NCBI GenBank assembly: GCA_028280735.1
Contig: JANQLH010000122.1
Span: forward strand, 1 to 40,587
Source: SAR324 cluster bacterium
Lineage (GTDB): Bacteria > SAR324 > XYD2-FULL-50-16
DNA: 40,587 nt
Reading direction: 5' to 3'
The translations under genes and the position numbers were made by a program. Each line of letters begins with the position of its first letter. The first letter of the stretch is position 1. Below are positions 7,900 to 17,125 of the stretch, in pieces. Under the pieces are notes generated by a model. That model had not been told where the DNA came from, did no database searches, and saw nothing but the letters and a program-made list of their open reading frames with translations.

Positions 7900-9585
7900 A
7901 TGCTAAAACGATTATTTATTCAAAATCTGGCGACCATTGAAAAACAGATAGTGGAGTTCAATACCGGTTTCACAGCATTGACTGGTGAAACCGGAGCAGG
8001 AAAATCGGTATTGATTAAGGCTTTGAGACTGATCCTCGGAGAAAAGTGTCCAAAAGATTTGATTCGAACAGGTACGGAGTTTTTATCAGTAGAGGCAGAG
8101 TTTCTGATCGACACCATCCCCCCGGTTATTTCGTTGCTTGGAGAGATGGATATCGAGCATGAAGGAGAGCTGATTGTGAGACGCAAGGTCCATGTTTCAG
8201 GCAAAAACTCGATCTATCTCAACGACCACACCACCAACCTGAACAAATTGGTTTTATTTGCGGAACATCTTGTAGATCTTCACGGTCAGCACTCTCAACA
8301 ATCGCTGTTAATGCCTGGCCTTCATATCCGTTTTCTTGATGAGTTTGCAGGATTGCAGGATCGTGTCGGCAAGTTCACTCAAGATGCGGGTGAGTTAGCC
8401 CTTAAGCGAAAGGAACATATCGATTTACAGCAGAACGCTGCTGACAGAAATCGTGAAATTGATTTCCTGCGCTTTCAGGTTTCTGAAATTGAAGAAGCGG
8501 GATTCACCACGGATGAAGAATCCAAATTATACGAAGATGCCAGGTTGCTTGCTCATGGAGAGCAACTGATAAACTCACTGACACCTATTGCTGACTGGAA
8601 TAACCATGAGCATTCACCACTGGCAGTTATTTCTTCTGCTTTAGGCGGTTTGCAGCAGTCTCTCAAGTTGGATGAAAAACTGGAACCAGTTTCCAAAGAG
8701 ATTCAATCCGGTCTTATCTCATTGGAAGAAGCATCCAATGAAATAGCAGCTTATGTATCCAAGCTGGAAGTTAACCCACAGCGGCTGGAGCAGGTAAATG
8801 CACGTTTGTCGGAACTGGATGCATTAAAGCGAAAATATGGCAACACACTGGACGATATTTATCAGTACAAAAACGATCAACAGCAAAAGCTGAATAAACT
8901 TGACAACCAGGAACTCAGCTCCGGAGAACTGGAACAGGAAATTGAACATCAATCCAAGATACTTCTGGAAGAAGCCAAATCAATCTCAAAACAGAGGTTA
9001 TCCGTTAAGGCAGAATTTGAAAAAACAATCCTTTCCACCTTGAAAGAGTTGGGAATGGAACAAAGTTCCTTTGAAATCAATCTAACGCCTTTTACTCCCA
9101 AATCCGCCGATGAACTGCCGTTTAACGGCAGAGGAGTGGACCTGGCCGAGTTTTTAATAGCCACCAATCCGGGGACACCGTTAAAACCGTTATCCAAAAT
9201 TGCGTCCGGGGGTGAGCTGTCGAGGATCATGCTGGCTATAAAGACAGCTCTTAATTACGACATCTCTTTCGGTTCGATGGTGTTTGATGAAGTGGATTCG
9301 GGAATCAGCGGCAGAGTGGCCGAAACAGTCGGAGAGAAGCTGACAAAACTGGGAGAATCAAGGCAAATTATCTGTATTACTCATTCTCCACAGATTGCTG
9401 CTAAAGCAATAGATCATCTAAAAGTAGAAAAGGTGGTTGAAAACAACTCCAGCAAGACCTTAATTCACAGGTTGGAGCCAAATGATCGTATTGAGGAAAT
9501 AGCACTGTTCCTGGCAGGAAACGCAATATCCGACAAAACACGTGCTGTTGCTTCCGATATGCTTTCGCAGGAGAGTAGAACTTAA
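7900..9585 (+). CDS. recN: DNA repair ATPase RecN
   Basis: A 561-aa SMC-like protein that acts at double-strand breaks. The ATPase head is split, as expected: Walker A GETGAGKS (29-36) lies near the N-terminus, and the ABC signature SGGELSRIM (about 434-443) and Walker B MVFDEVDSGISGR (about 457-470) lie near the C-terminus. The start MLKRLFIQNLATIEK and the internal LVDLHGQHSQQSLL are typical RecN markers. Residues about 150-370 form the shorter coiled-coil arm that sets RecN apart from SMC proteins. It follows the sigma-54 activator and its stop codon overlaps the start of the next gene (TAATG). No SOS box was recognised upstream. Confidence 0.97.
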   Translation: MLKRLFIQNLATIEKQIVEFNTGFTALTGETGAGKSVLIKALRLILGEKCPKDLIRTGTEFLSVEAEFLIDTIPPVISLLGEMDIEHEGELIVRRKVHVSGKNSIYLNDHTTNLNKLVLFAEHLVDLHGQHSQQSLLMPGLHIRFLDEFAGLQDRVGKFTQDAGELALKRKEHIDLQQNAADRNREIDFLRFQVSEIEEAGFTTDEESKLYEDARLLAHGEQLINSLTPIADWNNHEHSPLAVISSALGGLQQSLKLDEKLEPVSKEIQSGLISLEEASNEIAAYVSKLEVNPQRLEQVNARLSELDALKRKYGNTLDDIYQYKNDQQQKLNKLDNQELSSGELEQEIEHQSKILLEEAKSISKQRLSVKAEFEKTILSTLKELGMEQSSFEINLTPFTPKSADELPFNGRGVDLAEFLIATNPGTPLKPLSKIASGGELSRIMLAIKTALNYDISFGSMVFDEVDSGISGRVAETVGEKLTKLGESRQIICITHSPQIAAKAIDHLKVEKVVENNSSKTLIHRLEPNDRIEEIALFLAGNAISDKTRAVASDMLSQESRT

Positions 9586-10079
9586 TGGAAATATTTTCTC
9601 TGAAGTTCCTGGCTATATTGGCGGCAGCTGTGTTGATCCTCACCCTGAGAGCCAGGCAAAAACGTAAAGGACCGACTATCGTCAGAGGTAAGCAAATCTC
9701 GATCAGCGGACAGAAGCTCGCTACACCCATCAACAAGAATACGCCACTGGTCTGCTTGCTTGATGAGGGCAAGTCTTTTGGAGAGGATTTTAAAGAAAAA
9801 ACGCCCCCGGGGTTACCTCACAATGAAAATTGCAGGTGTGAATTAGTTCCAACACTACACCGTAGTCACGACTGGTTCAATCAAAAGAATAAACCGGTAG
9901 AAACCTTTCAAACGGATCTCGGTGAACTAACCAGAAACGAATACAGGTATTACAAGTATTCGTTGATCATCCATCATCCGGATGCTGATGAAGAGTTGCG
10001 GGCTGATTACAGGGAACTGGCGGAAGGAATTACAGTCAGTGCGGATATCAAGGAAATGCTACGATTGCACTTCACTTGA
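9585..10079 (+). CDS. Small membrane-anchored protein, translationally coupled to recN, with a phage head-protein-like Cys motif
   Basis: A 164-aa protein of unrecognised family. Residues 5-21 form one membrane helix followed by a basic run (RARQKRKGP), so the rest probably faces the cytoplasm. Residues 54-88 hold C57-LLDEGKSF, then PPGLPHNENCRC with His79, Cys83 and Cys85. This resembles the C-x-x-C...GK...P.LH.NCRC zinc-like signature at the end of Mu gpF/SPP1 gp7 minor head proteins, but the first cysteine of the family pair is absent. The C-terminal 45 residues are helical and acidic. Its ATG shares the A of the recN stop codon (TAATG), which implies coupled translation. Function is unknown; the motif resemblance is by eye only. 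Confidence 0.7.
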   Translation: MEIFSLKFLAILAAAVLILTLRARQKRKGPTIVRGKQISISGQKLATPINKNTPLVCLLDEGKSFGEDFKEKTPPGLPHNENCRCELVPTLHRSHDWFNQKNKPVETFQTDLGELTRNEYRYYKYSLIIHHPDADEELRADYRELAEGITVSADIKEMLRLHFT

Positions 10080-10110
10080 CGGGAAGCCTGAAAAAAACTA
10101 GCCGGATTAG

Positions 10111-11013
10111 TCACTCGTTCAAATACTTGACAGGATTTTGGGGTACCTCATTAAACAACACTTCATAATACAGCCTGGGGCCTGTCGTTCGACCTGTATT
10201 ACCTACCTGGGCAATAGCACTTCCTTTAATCACTATATCTCCTACTTCGACTTCATATTCTCCAACATGACCGTAACGGGTTTTAAATCCGTTTCCATGA
10301 TCTACCACCAGGACGTTGCCCATGTCCTCATCTTCCTTGATTTCCATGATAATACCATCAGCAGGTGCAATTATTGGAATATCCAAACGAGAGGCAATGC
10401 CGATTCCGTTTTGCGGTCTAACTTGTCCCGTATACGGATCTGTATGCATACCGAATTCATCTATCAAATAACCATTAACCGGTAAGCCACTGGGAATTCT
10501 TTCAAACGGGTTTTTACGGCTCTTGAAGAAAGCAATTAAATTTGTAAAACGGATCTCTCTTTCATACTGCAGGTCAGAATCCACTTCTGAACTATCGGTT
10601 GCAATTATATCTAAAACGCTTGTTTTTCTTGCTGTTTCAAGTTTTTCCTGGAGGGATTTGTTTTTATTTTCCCGGGAACGTGATTTCCGTTCAGAGTCTA
10701 TACTGGTAACCACCATCGATTTCAATTTATCATTCAGAGAATTCAAGTGATTATAATGGACTTGCAGTTCACGATACTGGTCATTGAAATCCGCTATTTT
10801 TTTAGCTTGCTGGTCTTTGGTTTTCTTTAGTTCCTCTATCCGTGCTACTTGAGATTTCAAGTTATAGTAATCAAATCCTATATACGCCATGCCTGAAACT
10901 ATACTGACAACCAGCAACCCCGCAATCCAAAAGACAAAAACCGGAATTTTGATTTTCTTTACATTGGATGTTTTACGGGGAATGATGACGATGGAAAAAT
11001 ACTTTTCGAACAA
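10111..11013 (-). CDS. Degenerate LytM/M23-domain envelope protein with coiled coil (EnvC/NlpD-like logic)
   Basis: A 300-aa protein with a cytoplasmic N-terminus, one membrane helix (about 25-47), a periplasmic coiled coil (about 50-130) and a C-terminal M23 (LytM) domain (about 175-298). Compared with active M23 enzymes, the first zinc motif H-x-G-x-D is replaced by QNGIG (201-205) and the final HLH is replaced by RLY (280-282). Only the catalytic-type His249 in TRYGH remains. All three zinc ligands are therefore missing, so it should not cleave peptidoglycan. By analogy with EnvC and NlpD it may activate an amidase or act as a scaffold (inference). The start is TTG 11013, supported by GGAG six bases upstream; no other start exists before the membrane helix. 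Confidence 0.87.
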   Translation of the reverse strand: MFEKYFSIVIIPRKTSNVKKIKIPVFVFWIAGLLVVSIVSGMAYIGFDYYNLKSQVARIEELKKTKDQQAKKIADFNDQYRELQVHYNHLNSLNDKLKSMVVTSIDSERKSRSRENKNKSLQEKLETARKTSVLDIIATDSSEVDSDLQYEREIRFTNLIAFFKSRKNPFERIPSGLPVNGYLIDEFGMHTDPYTGQVRPQNGIGIASRLDIPIIAPADGIIMEIKEDEDMGNVLVVDHGNGFKTRYGHVGEYEVEVGDIVIKGSAIAQVGNTGRTTGPRLYYEVLFNEVPQNPVKYLNE

Positions 11014-11144
11014 GAGTAACTCCGGTTTGATTTTCAGGAAAACTTCTATGCTACACAGGTAATAATTTAGCTGGATTTACATTGCTTATCAATCCCTATT
11101 GCTTGGCCAGACTGTTTGAGCAGGTGTTTGTTTCAGCGATAATA

Positions 11145-11339
11145 TTAGACGATCGTCCCGGTTGCCAGTTTAATAAATAGAATCACCAGCCCGATAATGC
11201 CTTCCACAACAGCCAAAAGCTTCACATTCATCTTGGGAAACTGGGAATGCAGTAAGGATTCAAATTTGGTTATATTCAACAAGGCAATGGCTGCATCAGA
11301 AACCATCAACACTGCCACGATAGTGATTATAAGATTCAT
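11145..11339 (-). CDS. Small membrane protein with two helices, hypothetical
   Basis: A 64-aa, very hydrophobic protein. The first helix is about residues 2-22 and the second about 42-62, separated by a short polar loop with the motif FPKMNVKLLAVVEGIIG. The pattern (short loop, KLLA, then a Glu at the start of the last helix) is seen in small bacterial membrane proteins of unknown function. No clear ribosome binding site precedes the ATG. It lies 80 bp downstream of the phosphorylase pair and upstream of the degenerate LytM gene, all on the minus strand, so it could be co-transcribed with either. Confidence 0.55.
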   Translation of the reverse strand: MNLIITIVAVLMVSDAAIALLNITKFESLLHSQFPKMNVKLLAVVEGIIGLVILFIKLATGTIV

Positions 11340-11419
11340 TAAATATTAATAAAATCTATTAACAGTTTATCTTAACAAAGCAATCGACAATCCCAGCAAA
11401 TCTTAGTTTCCTGACTTTG

Positions 11420-13891
11420 TCAATCCACCGGGCATGATTCAACATTCCAGATATCTTCCGCATACTGCTGAATAGTCCTGTCTGTCGAGAATTTCCCCAT
11501 TCCGGCAACGTTTAACACAGCTGTTTTATGCCACTGCACCTGGTTTTTGAATAGTTCAGAAACCCTGGCCTGGCAAGATACATATGCGGCATAGTCTGCC
11601 AATACAAAATAAGGTGCCGATTGAACCAGAAGGTTGTCATAAATCGAATGAAAGAGTGTCGGATCATCGGGTGAGAAAAATCCGCTTTTAATCTGACTGA
11701 TAACCTTTGCCAAACTTGGATTTTGCTCGACGTATTCTGAAGGCGAATAGCCTTTGTTCCGGATCTCTATCAGTTCTTCGGCCGTGTGACCAAAAATAAA
11801 GATGTTCTCCTCACCAACCTCCTCAAGGATTTCGATATTGGCTCCATCCAAGGTACCTATAGTTAATGCTCCGTTCAGCGCAAATTTCATATTCCCTGTC
11901 CCGGAGGCTTCCATACCTGCAGTGGAAATCTGTTCCGAGAGATCAGTTCCCGGAATAATCAGCTCGGCTTGGGAAACCCCATAATTGGGAAGAAATACGA
12001 CCTTTAACAGGTCTGAAATGCTACGATCTCGGTTAACCAGGTTGGCAACAGCGTTAATCAGATGAATAATCTTTTTGGCGGTTTGATACCCCGGTGCTGC
12101 CTTTCCCCCAAAAATTACCGTCCTGGGAACAAAACCTTCCTGATCACCCGATTTGATTTGGTTGTATAGAGTAATAACATGTAAAACATTTAACAACTGC
12201 CTTTTGTACTCGTGTATTCGTTTTACCTGAACATCGAAAATGGAATCCGGATTGACATCAACGTGACAACGTCTTTTAATCTCCTGTGCCAAAGCCAGTT
12301 TGTTTGCACGTTTTATTCGACTCCAGTCATGGATAAACTCTTCATCATGAACAACGTCTTCCAGCTTCTTCAACTGGTTCAGATTCTTAATCCAACCATC
12401 CCCGATTTTATCGGAAATAAGGTTCGCCATGGACGGATTGGCCTTCCTTACCCATCGTCGCGGTGTAACACCATTGGTTTTGTTGTTAAACTTTTCGGGA
12501 AACAGTTCATAGAATTCTTTAAAAATCCCCTGTTTCAAAAGGCTGGAATGCAACTCTGCGACCCCATTCACAGAGAAGCTACCGACTATAGCCAAATGAG
12601 CCATCCGGACATTTTGCGGTTCACCTTCTTCAATAATGGACATACGACTTCGGCGTTCAAACTCTCCAGGAAAGATTGCCGCTACAAGATCCAGAAAACG
12701 TTGATTGATTTCAAAAATTATTTGCAAATGACGCGGTAAGACTTTTTCTACCAGGGGTACGGGCCATTTCTCAAGGGCTTCCGGCAGCACCGTATGGTTT
12801 GTGTAGGCAAATGTTCGCGTCGTGATATCCCAGGCCTGATCCCAATCCATTTTCGCTTCATCCAACAAAATTCTCATTAATTCCGGAATGGCAATGGAAG
12901 GGTGCGTATCATTTAGCTGAATGGCTGCTTTCTCTGGCAATTCGCTGATTTCATTTCCACATTTAACCAGCCTGAACAATATGTCCTGTAAAGAGGCAGA
13001 CACCATGAAGTATTGCTGTTTTAGACGCAGCTCCTTTCCTTCATAATTGTTGTCATTGGGATAAAGTACCTTGGAAATGGTTTCCGATTGTGCCTTGTTA
13101 AAAATAGCTCCTACGTAATCCCCGGCGTTAAATGTCTCCAAGTTGAATTCACGTGTTGATGAAGCTGTCCATAATTTAAGCGTGTTAACCGTGTTGGTTC
13201 GATAGCCCGGAATTAGTATGTCATAGGCTAAGGCTATTACCTGCTCTGTATCCACCCATTCACAATGTTGAACATTGTTGCGATCCAGGTAGTTATTTAT
13301 TCTCCCCATAAAATGCACCCTATAGTGATTCGCGGTCCTGCCAATCTCCCAGGGGTTGCCGTAGCGAAGCCAGTTATCCGGATATTCCTGCTGTTGCAGC
13401 TTTTCAATTTTTTGCCGAAACATACCAAACTCGTAACGAATTCCATAGCCGTACGCCGGTAGTTCCAATGTTGCCATGGAATCCAAAAAGCAAGCCGCGA
13501 GTCTTCCCAGGCCTCCGTTGCCCAATCCTGCATCCCATTCTATTTTTGCCAGTTCTTCCATGGAGATGCTTAATCGATCCAGCGATTGTTTGACTGAATC
13601 CTCCAAATCAAGATTTATCAAGGCGTTTCCCAAGGTTCGACCAATAAGAAATTCCAGTGAAAGGTAATAGATGCGTTTGGGGTTTTTCTCGTAATATGTT
13701 TTTTGTGTTTTTAGCCATTTCGCGATTAGCTCGTCGCGAACGGCAAAGGCCAGGGCACGATATTGATCCAGCTTGCTGGTATATGAGAGATCCTGGCCTA
13801 TGGAAAGAGCCAGTCTTTGTTCGAAGGATTCTTTAAAGCGTTCAATTCTTTCTTCATTCGATGTGAGATGATTTTGAGTGAGGTTTTCCAT
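11420..13891 (-). CDS. glgP: Glycogen/starch alpha-glucan phosphorylase (downstream copy)
   Basis: An 823-aa GT35 enzyme that releases glucose-1-phosphate from alpha-1,4-glucans using PLP. Visible family blocks are LEFLIGRTLGNALINL (about 79-94), the glycine-rich WDAGLGNGGLGRLAACFLDS (about 119-138), AIQLNDTHPSIAIPELMR, DVQVKRIHEYKRQLLN and the PLP site EASGTGNMKFALNG with Lys669. Length is normal. The gene starts 6 bp after the stop of a second phosphorylase gene that shares the same order of motifs and the same distance from the PLP lysine to the end (apart from a short tail). The pair is thus a tandem duplication transcribed together. No obvious ribosome binding site precedes the ATG, which suggests coupling to the upstream copy. 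Confidence 0.96.
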   Translation of the reverse strand: MENLTQNHLTSNEERIERFKESFEQRLALSIGQDLSYTSKLDQYRALAFAVRDELIAKWLKTQKTYYEKNPKRIYYLSLEFLIGRTLGNALINLDLEDSVKQSLDRLSISMEELAKIEWDAGLGNGGLGRLAACFLDSMATLELPAYGYGIRYEFGMFRQKIEKLQQQEYPDNWLRYGNPWEIGRTANHYRVHFMGRINNYLDRNNVQHCEWVDTEQVIALAYDILIPGYRTNTVNTLKLWTASSTREFNLETFNAGDYVGAIFNKAQSETISKVLYPNDNNYEGKELRLKQQYFMVSASLQDILFRLVKCGNEISELPEKAAIQLNDTHPSIAIPELMRILLDEAKMDWDQAWDITTRTFAYTNHTVLPEALEKWPVPLVEKVLPRHLQIIFEINQRFLDLVAAIFPGEFERRSRMSIIEEGEPQNVRMAHLAIVGSFSVNGVAELHSSLLKQGIFKEFYELFPEKFNNKTNGVTPRRWVRKANPSMANLISDKIGDGWIKNLNQLKKLEDVVHDEEFIHDWSRIKRANKLALAQEIKRRCHVDVNPDSIFDVQVKRIHEYKRQLLNVLHVITLYNQIKSGDQEGFVPRTVIFGGKAAPGYQTAKKIIHLINAVANLVNRDRSISDLLKVVFLPNYGVSQAELIIPGTDLSEQISTAGMEASGTGNMKFALNGALTIGTLDGANIEILEEVGEENIFIFGHTAEELIEIRNKGYSPSEYVEQNPSLAKVISQIKSGFFSPDDPTLFHSIYDNLLVQSAPYFVLADYAAYVSCQARVSELFKNQVQWHKTAVLNVAGMGKFSTDRTIQQYAEDIWNVESCPVD

Positions 13892-13897
13892 ATAGTA

Positions 13898-16387
13898 TCA
13901 TTTGTGTTCAAAAGAATTCAAAACCGGACAGGGATCCACATTCCAAATTTCATTTGCATATTGACGAATAACACGATCAGAAGAAAATTTTCCCATACGG
14001 GCGACATTAAGCACTGCCCTTTTATGCCATTTTTCCTGATCCTTGTAGAGATCTGAGACGGCTTTTTGACAATCCACATAGGATCTGTAATCAGCCAGAT
14101 TATAATAATGGTCCCCTTGATGAACCAACGAATTAAACAGATTGCAAAACAGGTTCGGATCGGATGATGAAAACACGCCATCACGGATCTGATTCAACAC
14201 CCTCTGAAGTTCCCGGTCCTGATCATAATATAACTTAGGATCGTAACCTTGCAGCCTCATTTGAGATATCTGCTCCTCGGTTTTGCCGAAAATAAAGATA
14301 TTGTCTTTTCCAACCTCTTCCATGATTTCGATGTTCGCGCCATCCAAGGTGCCTATGGTCAGCGCTCCGTTGAGTGAAAACTTCATATTGCCGGTGCCGG
14401 ATGCTTCCATTCCGGCGGTTGAGATCTGTTCCGAAAGGTCAGCTCCCGGAAATATCTTTTCTGCCAGGGAAACGCCGTAATTAGGCAAAAACACCACTTT
14501 TAGCCTGCCTTCTATTGTCGGATCGCGGTTGATAAGGCCGGCGACAAGGTTAATCAGATGGATGATTTCTTTCGCCCTTTGATATCCGGGAGCGGCCTTG
14601 CCGGCGAATATAACGGTCCTGGGCACTTCGTTTTCAGCCTGCCCGTCTTTGATCCTGTTGTAAAAGGTTATGACGTGCAACAAATTTAACAATTGGCGTT
14701 TATACTCATGAATGCGTTTTACCTGAACATCAAAGAGGGTGTCAGGATCAGTTTCAATACCGCACAATTGTTTGATGACGCGACATAATCTTCGTTTGTT
14801 GTTTATTTTAACCTGTTTCCAGGCATCCACAAAAGCACTATCGTTGGAGAAGGATTCCAATTTCTTTAACTCACTAAGATCTTTGATCCAATTGGTTCCG
14901 ATTGATTCGGTAATCAGATTGGAAAGGCCAGGATTTGCTTTTTTCAGCCAACGACGAGGAGTCACACCATTCGTTTTGTTATTGAACTTTCCCGCTTGCA
15001 TTTCATAAAAGTCCTTGAAAATACCGTTTTTCAGGAGCCGAGAATGAAGCTCCGCCACCCCGTTTACTGAAAAGCTGCCAACAATTGCCAGAAATGACAT
15101 TCTCACAAATTTCGTTTCACCCTCCTCAATGAACGACATGCGCTGTCTTCTATTCAAATCACCGGGAAACGCAACATTAACCTCATCCAAAAAGCGCTGA
15201 TTGATTTCATAGATAATTTGCATATGGCGCGGCAAGACTTTTTCCATTAGTGACACGGGCCATTTTTCAAGAGCCTCCGGCAAGACGGTGTGATTGGTAT
15301 AGGCAAAGGTTCGGGTTGTTATACTCCAAGCGTCTTCCCAGGTATAATTATTAAGGTCGACTAATATGCGCATCAATTCGGGTATGGCAATTGCGGGATG
15401 GGTATCATTTAGTTGAATAACCACCTTGTCCGGCAGATTATCAAATGGATCTCCACATCGTTCCAATCGCATCAGGATGTTTCGTAAGGAAGCTGAAACC
15501 ATGAAATATTGCTGTTTAAGACGCAGTTCCTTCCCCTGGTAGGAGGTATCATTTGGATAAAGCACCTTGGAGAGAATTTCCGATTGATGTTTGTCTACAA
15601 TCGCACCGATGTAATCTCCAACATTGAAGCTTTCCAGGTCAAACTCACGGGACGATGCTGCGGCCCACAGTTTCAGGGAATTAACCGTATTGGTCCGATA
15701 CCCCGGAATCGGGACATCGTAAGCCAATGCAACAACGTTTTCCGTATCCAGCCAACGATTTTTCAGGATTCCCTTTCCATCAAAATAGCTGTGTACCCGA
15801 CCATAAAATTGCACTATTTCTATGTCCTCGGCACGGATAAACTCCCAGGGATAACCATATCTCAACCAATTATCCGGATTTTCCTTTTGTTGATTGTCAA
15901 CCATGGTTTGTTTAAACATTCCGTATTCGTAGCGAATACCAAATCCATATGCCGGCAGTTCAAGGGTCGCCATGGAATCCAGAAAACAGGCTGCCAACCT
16001 GCCTAATCCTCCGTTTCCGAGTCCTGCATCCCACTCAATTTCTTCCAGATTCTCATGTGAATATCCCAGATCTTCCAAGGCTTCCCGAACAACACCATCG
16101 ATATCCAGGTTCATTATTGCATTTCCCAGGGCTCTGCCCATAAGAAATTCCAGTGAGAAATAATAAACTCGCTTGGGATTTTGCCGGTAATAGCTGTCCT
16201 GGGTAGCGATCCATTTGGTTATAACCTTGTCTCGTACCGCATAAGCCAGTGATTGATACTTGTCCAGCCTTGTCGAATTATCCAGATCATGTGCAATGGT
16301 TTGTTGCATGTGGCGTTTGAAAGCTTGTTTGAAGCTTTCCAAGCTGCTTTTGTCATTTTGATTTGTCTTAAGGTTTTCAGCTTCCAT
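13898..16387 (-). CDS. glgP: Glycogen/starch alpha-glucan phosphorylase (upstream copy)
   Basis: An 829-aa GT35 phosphorylase, paralogue of the downstream neighbour. It has LEFLMGRALGNAIMNLDI, the WDAGLGNGGLGRLAACFLDS block, VIQLNDTHPAIAIPELMR, DVQVKRIHEYKRQLLN and the PLP lysine in EASGTGNMKFSLNG (Lys669). A GTG at 16414 would add nine residues. I prefer ATG 16387 because GGAGAG lies just upstream and because MEAENLKTNQ then lines up with the paralogue's start MENLTQNHL. It is the first gene of the pair, opposite the response-regulator gene across a 328-base region. Two copies may differ in regulation or in preferred glucan length (inference). Confidence 0.96.
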   Translation of the reverse strand: MEAENLKTNQNDKSSLESFKQAFKRHMQQTIAHDLDNSTRLDKYQSLAYAVRDKVITKWIATQDSYYRQNPKRVYYFSLEFLMGRALGNAIMNLDIDGVVREALEDLGYSHENLEEIEWDAGLGNGGLGRLAACFLDSMATLELPAYGFGIRYEYGMFKQTMVDNQQKENPDNWLRYGYPWEFIRAEDIEIVQFYGRVHSYFDGKGILKNRWLDTENVVALAYDVPIPGYRTNTVNSLKLWAAASSREFDLESFNVGDYIGAIVDKHQSEILSKVLYPNDTSYQGKELRLKQQYFMVSASLRNILMRLERCGDPFDNLPDKVVIQLNDTHPAIAIPELMRILVDLNNYTWEDAWSITTRTFAYTNHTVLPEALEKWPVSLMEKVLPRHMQIIYEINQRFLDEVNVAFPGDLNRRQRMSFIEEGETKFVRMSFLAIVGSFSVNGVAELHSRLLKNGIFKDFYEMQAGKFNNKTNGVTPRRWLKKANPGLSNLITESIGTNWIKDLSELKKLESFSNDSAFVDAWKQVKINNKRRLCRVIKQLCGIETDPDTLFDVQVKRIHEYKRQLLNLLHVITFYNRIKDGQAENEVPRTVIFAGKAAPGYQRAKEIIHLINLVAGLINRDPTIEGRLKVVFLPNYGVSLAEKIFPGADLSEQISTAGMEASGTGNMKFSLNGALTIGTLDGANIEIMEEVGKDNIFIFGKTEEQISQMRLQGYDPKLYYDQDRELQRVLNQIRDGVFSSSDPNLFCNLFNSLVHQGDHYYNLADYRSYVDCQKAVSDLYKDQEKWHKRAVLNVARMGKFSSDRVIRQYANEIWNVDPCPVLNSFEHK

Positions 16388-16715
16388 GGCTCTCCGGAGG
16401 ACATCTTCAAACACAATTCTTGGGGATTGTTGGAATAAAAATCACTCCCTTAGTTTATTAGAGAGGGCTTTAATTTACAAGTAATTCCGAAAATCGAATC
16501 GAGCTAATCCACGACTTTGATCATTCAGGTTTGCCTTGTCTCAGCCCAATAAGTTACTTGTCATATAATGTATCTATTTATTATCTTATGGATCTATTTA
16601 GTTTTATGTGGTAACTTGTTACAAATGTTCTTAGATTTCAATTTATAATTGATTGTCGGTTCATAAATTCCGCCAACAATTATTTTAATTATTTGAGATT
16701 GATAGGTTCAAGACT
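16388..16715. other. AT-rich divergent control region between glgP pair and response regulator
   Basis: About 330 bases without a gene. It holds a TATAAT at 16564-16569 on the + strand without a well-spaced -35. Two identical 9-mers, ATCTATTTA at 16572-16580 and 16592-16600, lie exactly 20 bases apart (two helical turns), an arrangement typical of tandem regulator sites. Nothing else is recognised. Confidence 0.4.
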
Positions 16716-17099
16716 ATGCGTTCAGATTACAAAATATTAATAGTAGATGATGACCCAATGAATATTGACATCCTGATGGACGATCTGGAGGACCTTTACA
16801 CACTCAGATCCGCTGAATCAGGTGAGGAGGCATTGCAAATAATCCCGGATTTCCATCCGGACTTGATCTTGTTGGATATAATGATGTCCGGCATTGACGG
16901 ATATGAAGTTTGCCGGAGGATAAGGGCTGACGAGAAATACAACGCCATCAAAATTATTTTAATCTCCGGCAGGGCCATGGAAAACGAACGTCAAAAAGGC
17001 TATGCCGTGGGTGCTGATGATTATGTAACCAAACCTTTTGAAGTGGAAGAACTGGTAGAAAAGATCCGTAAACTCGACGACATCAAGAACGGGGATTAA
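16716..17099 (+). CDS. Single-domain response regulator (CheY-like receiver)
   Basis: A 127-aa stand-alone receiver. The acidic pocket is DDD at 11-13, the phospho-acceptor is Asp54 in LILLDIM, the conserved Ser84 is in LISGRA and Lys106 is in VTKPF. There is no output domain, so the signal must pass by protein contact or phosphotransfer. It is closely similar to the receiver at 38002-38382: both share ERQKGY, GADDY and TKPF with identical spacing, so they are recent paralogues. It stands alone, followed by a terminator, and the nearest kinase in the window is 22 kb away. Confidence 0.93.
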   Translation: MRSDYKILIVDDDPMNIDILMDDLEDLYTLRSAESGEEALQIIPDFHPDLILLDIMMSGIDGYEVCRRIRADEKYNAIKIILISGRAMENERQKGYAVGADDYVTKPFEVEELVEKIRKLDDIKNGD

Positions 17100-17125
17100 T
17101 TTATCTTTCAAACACCTCCGATAAT

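Noticed and set aside
12212-12739. 175-codon + frame inside the glycogen phosphorylase gene
   Set aside because: Antisense shadow of a strongly conserved gene; no independent family signal.
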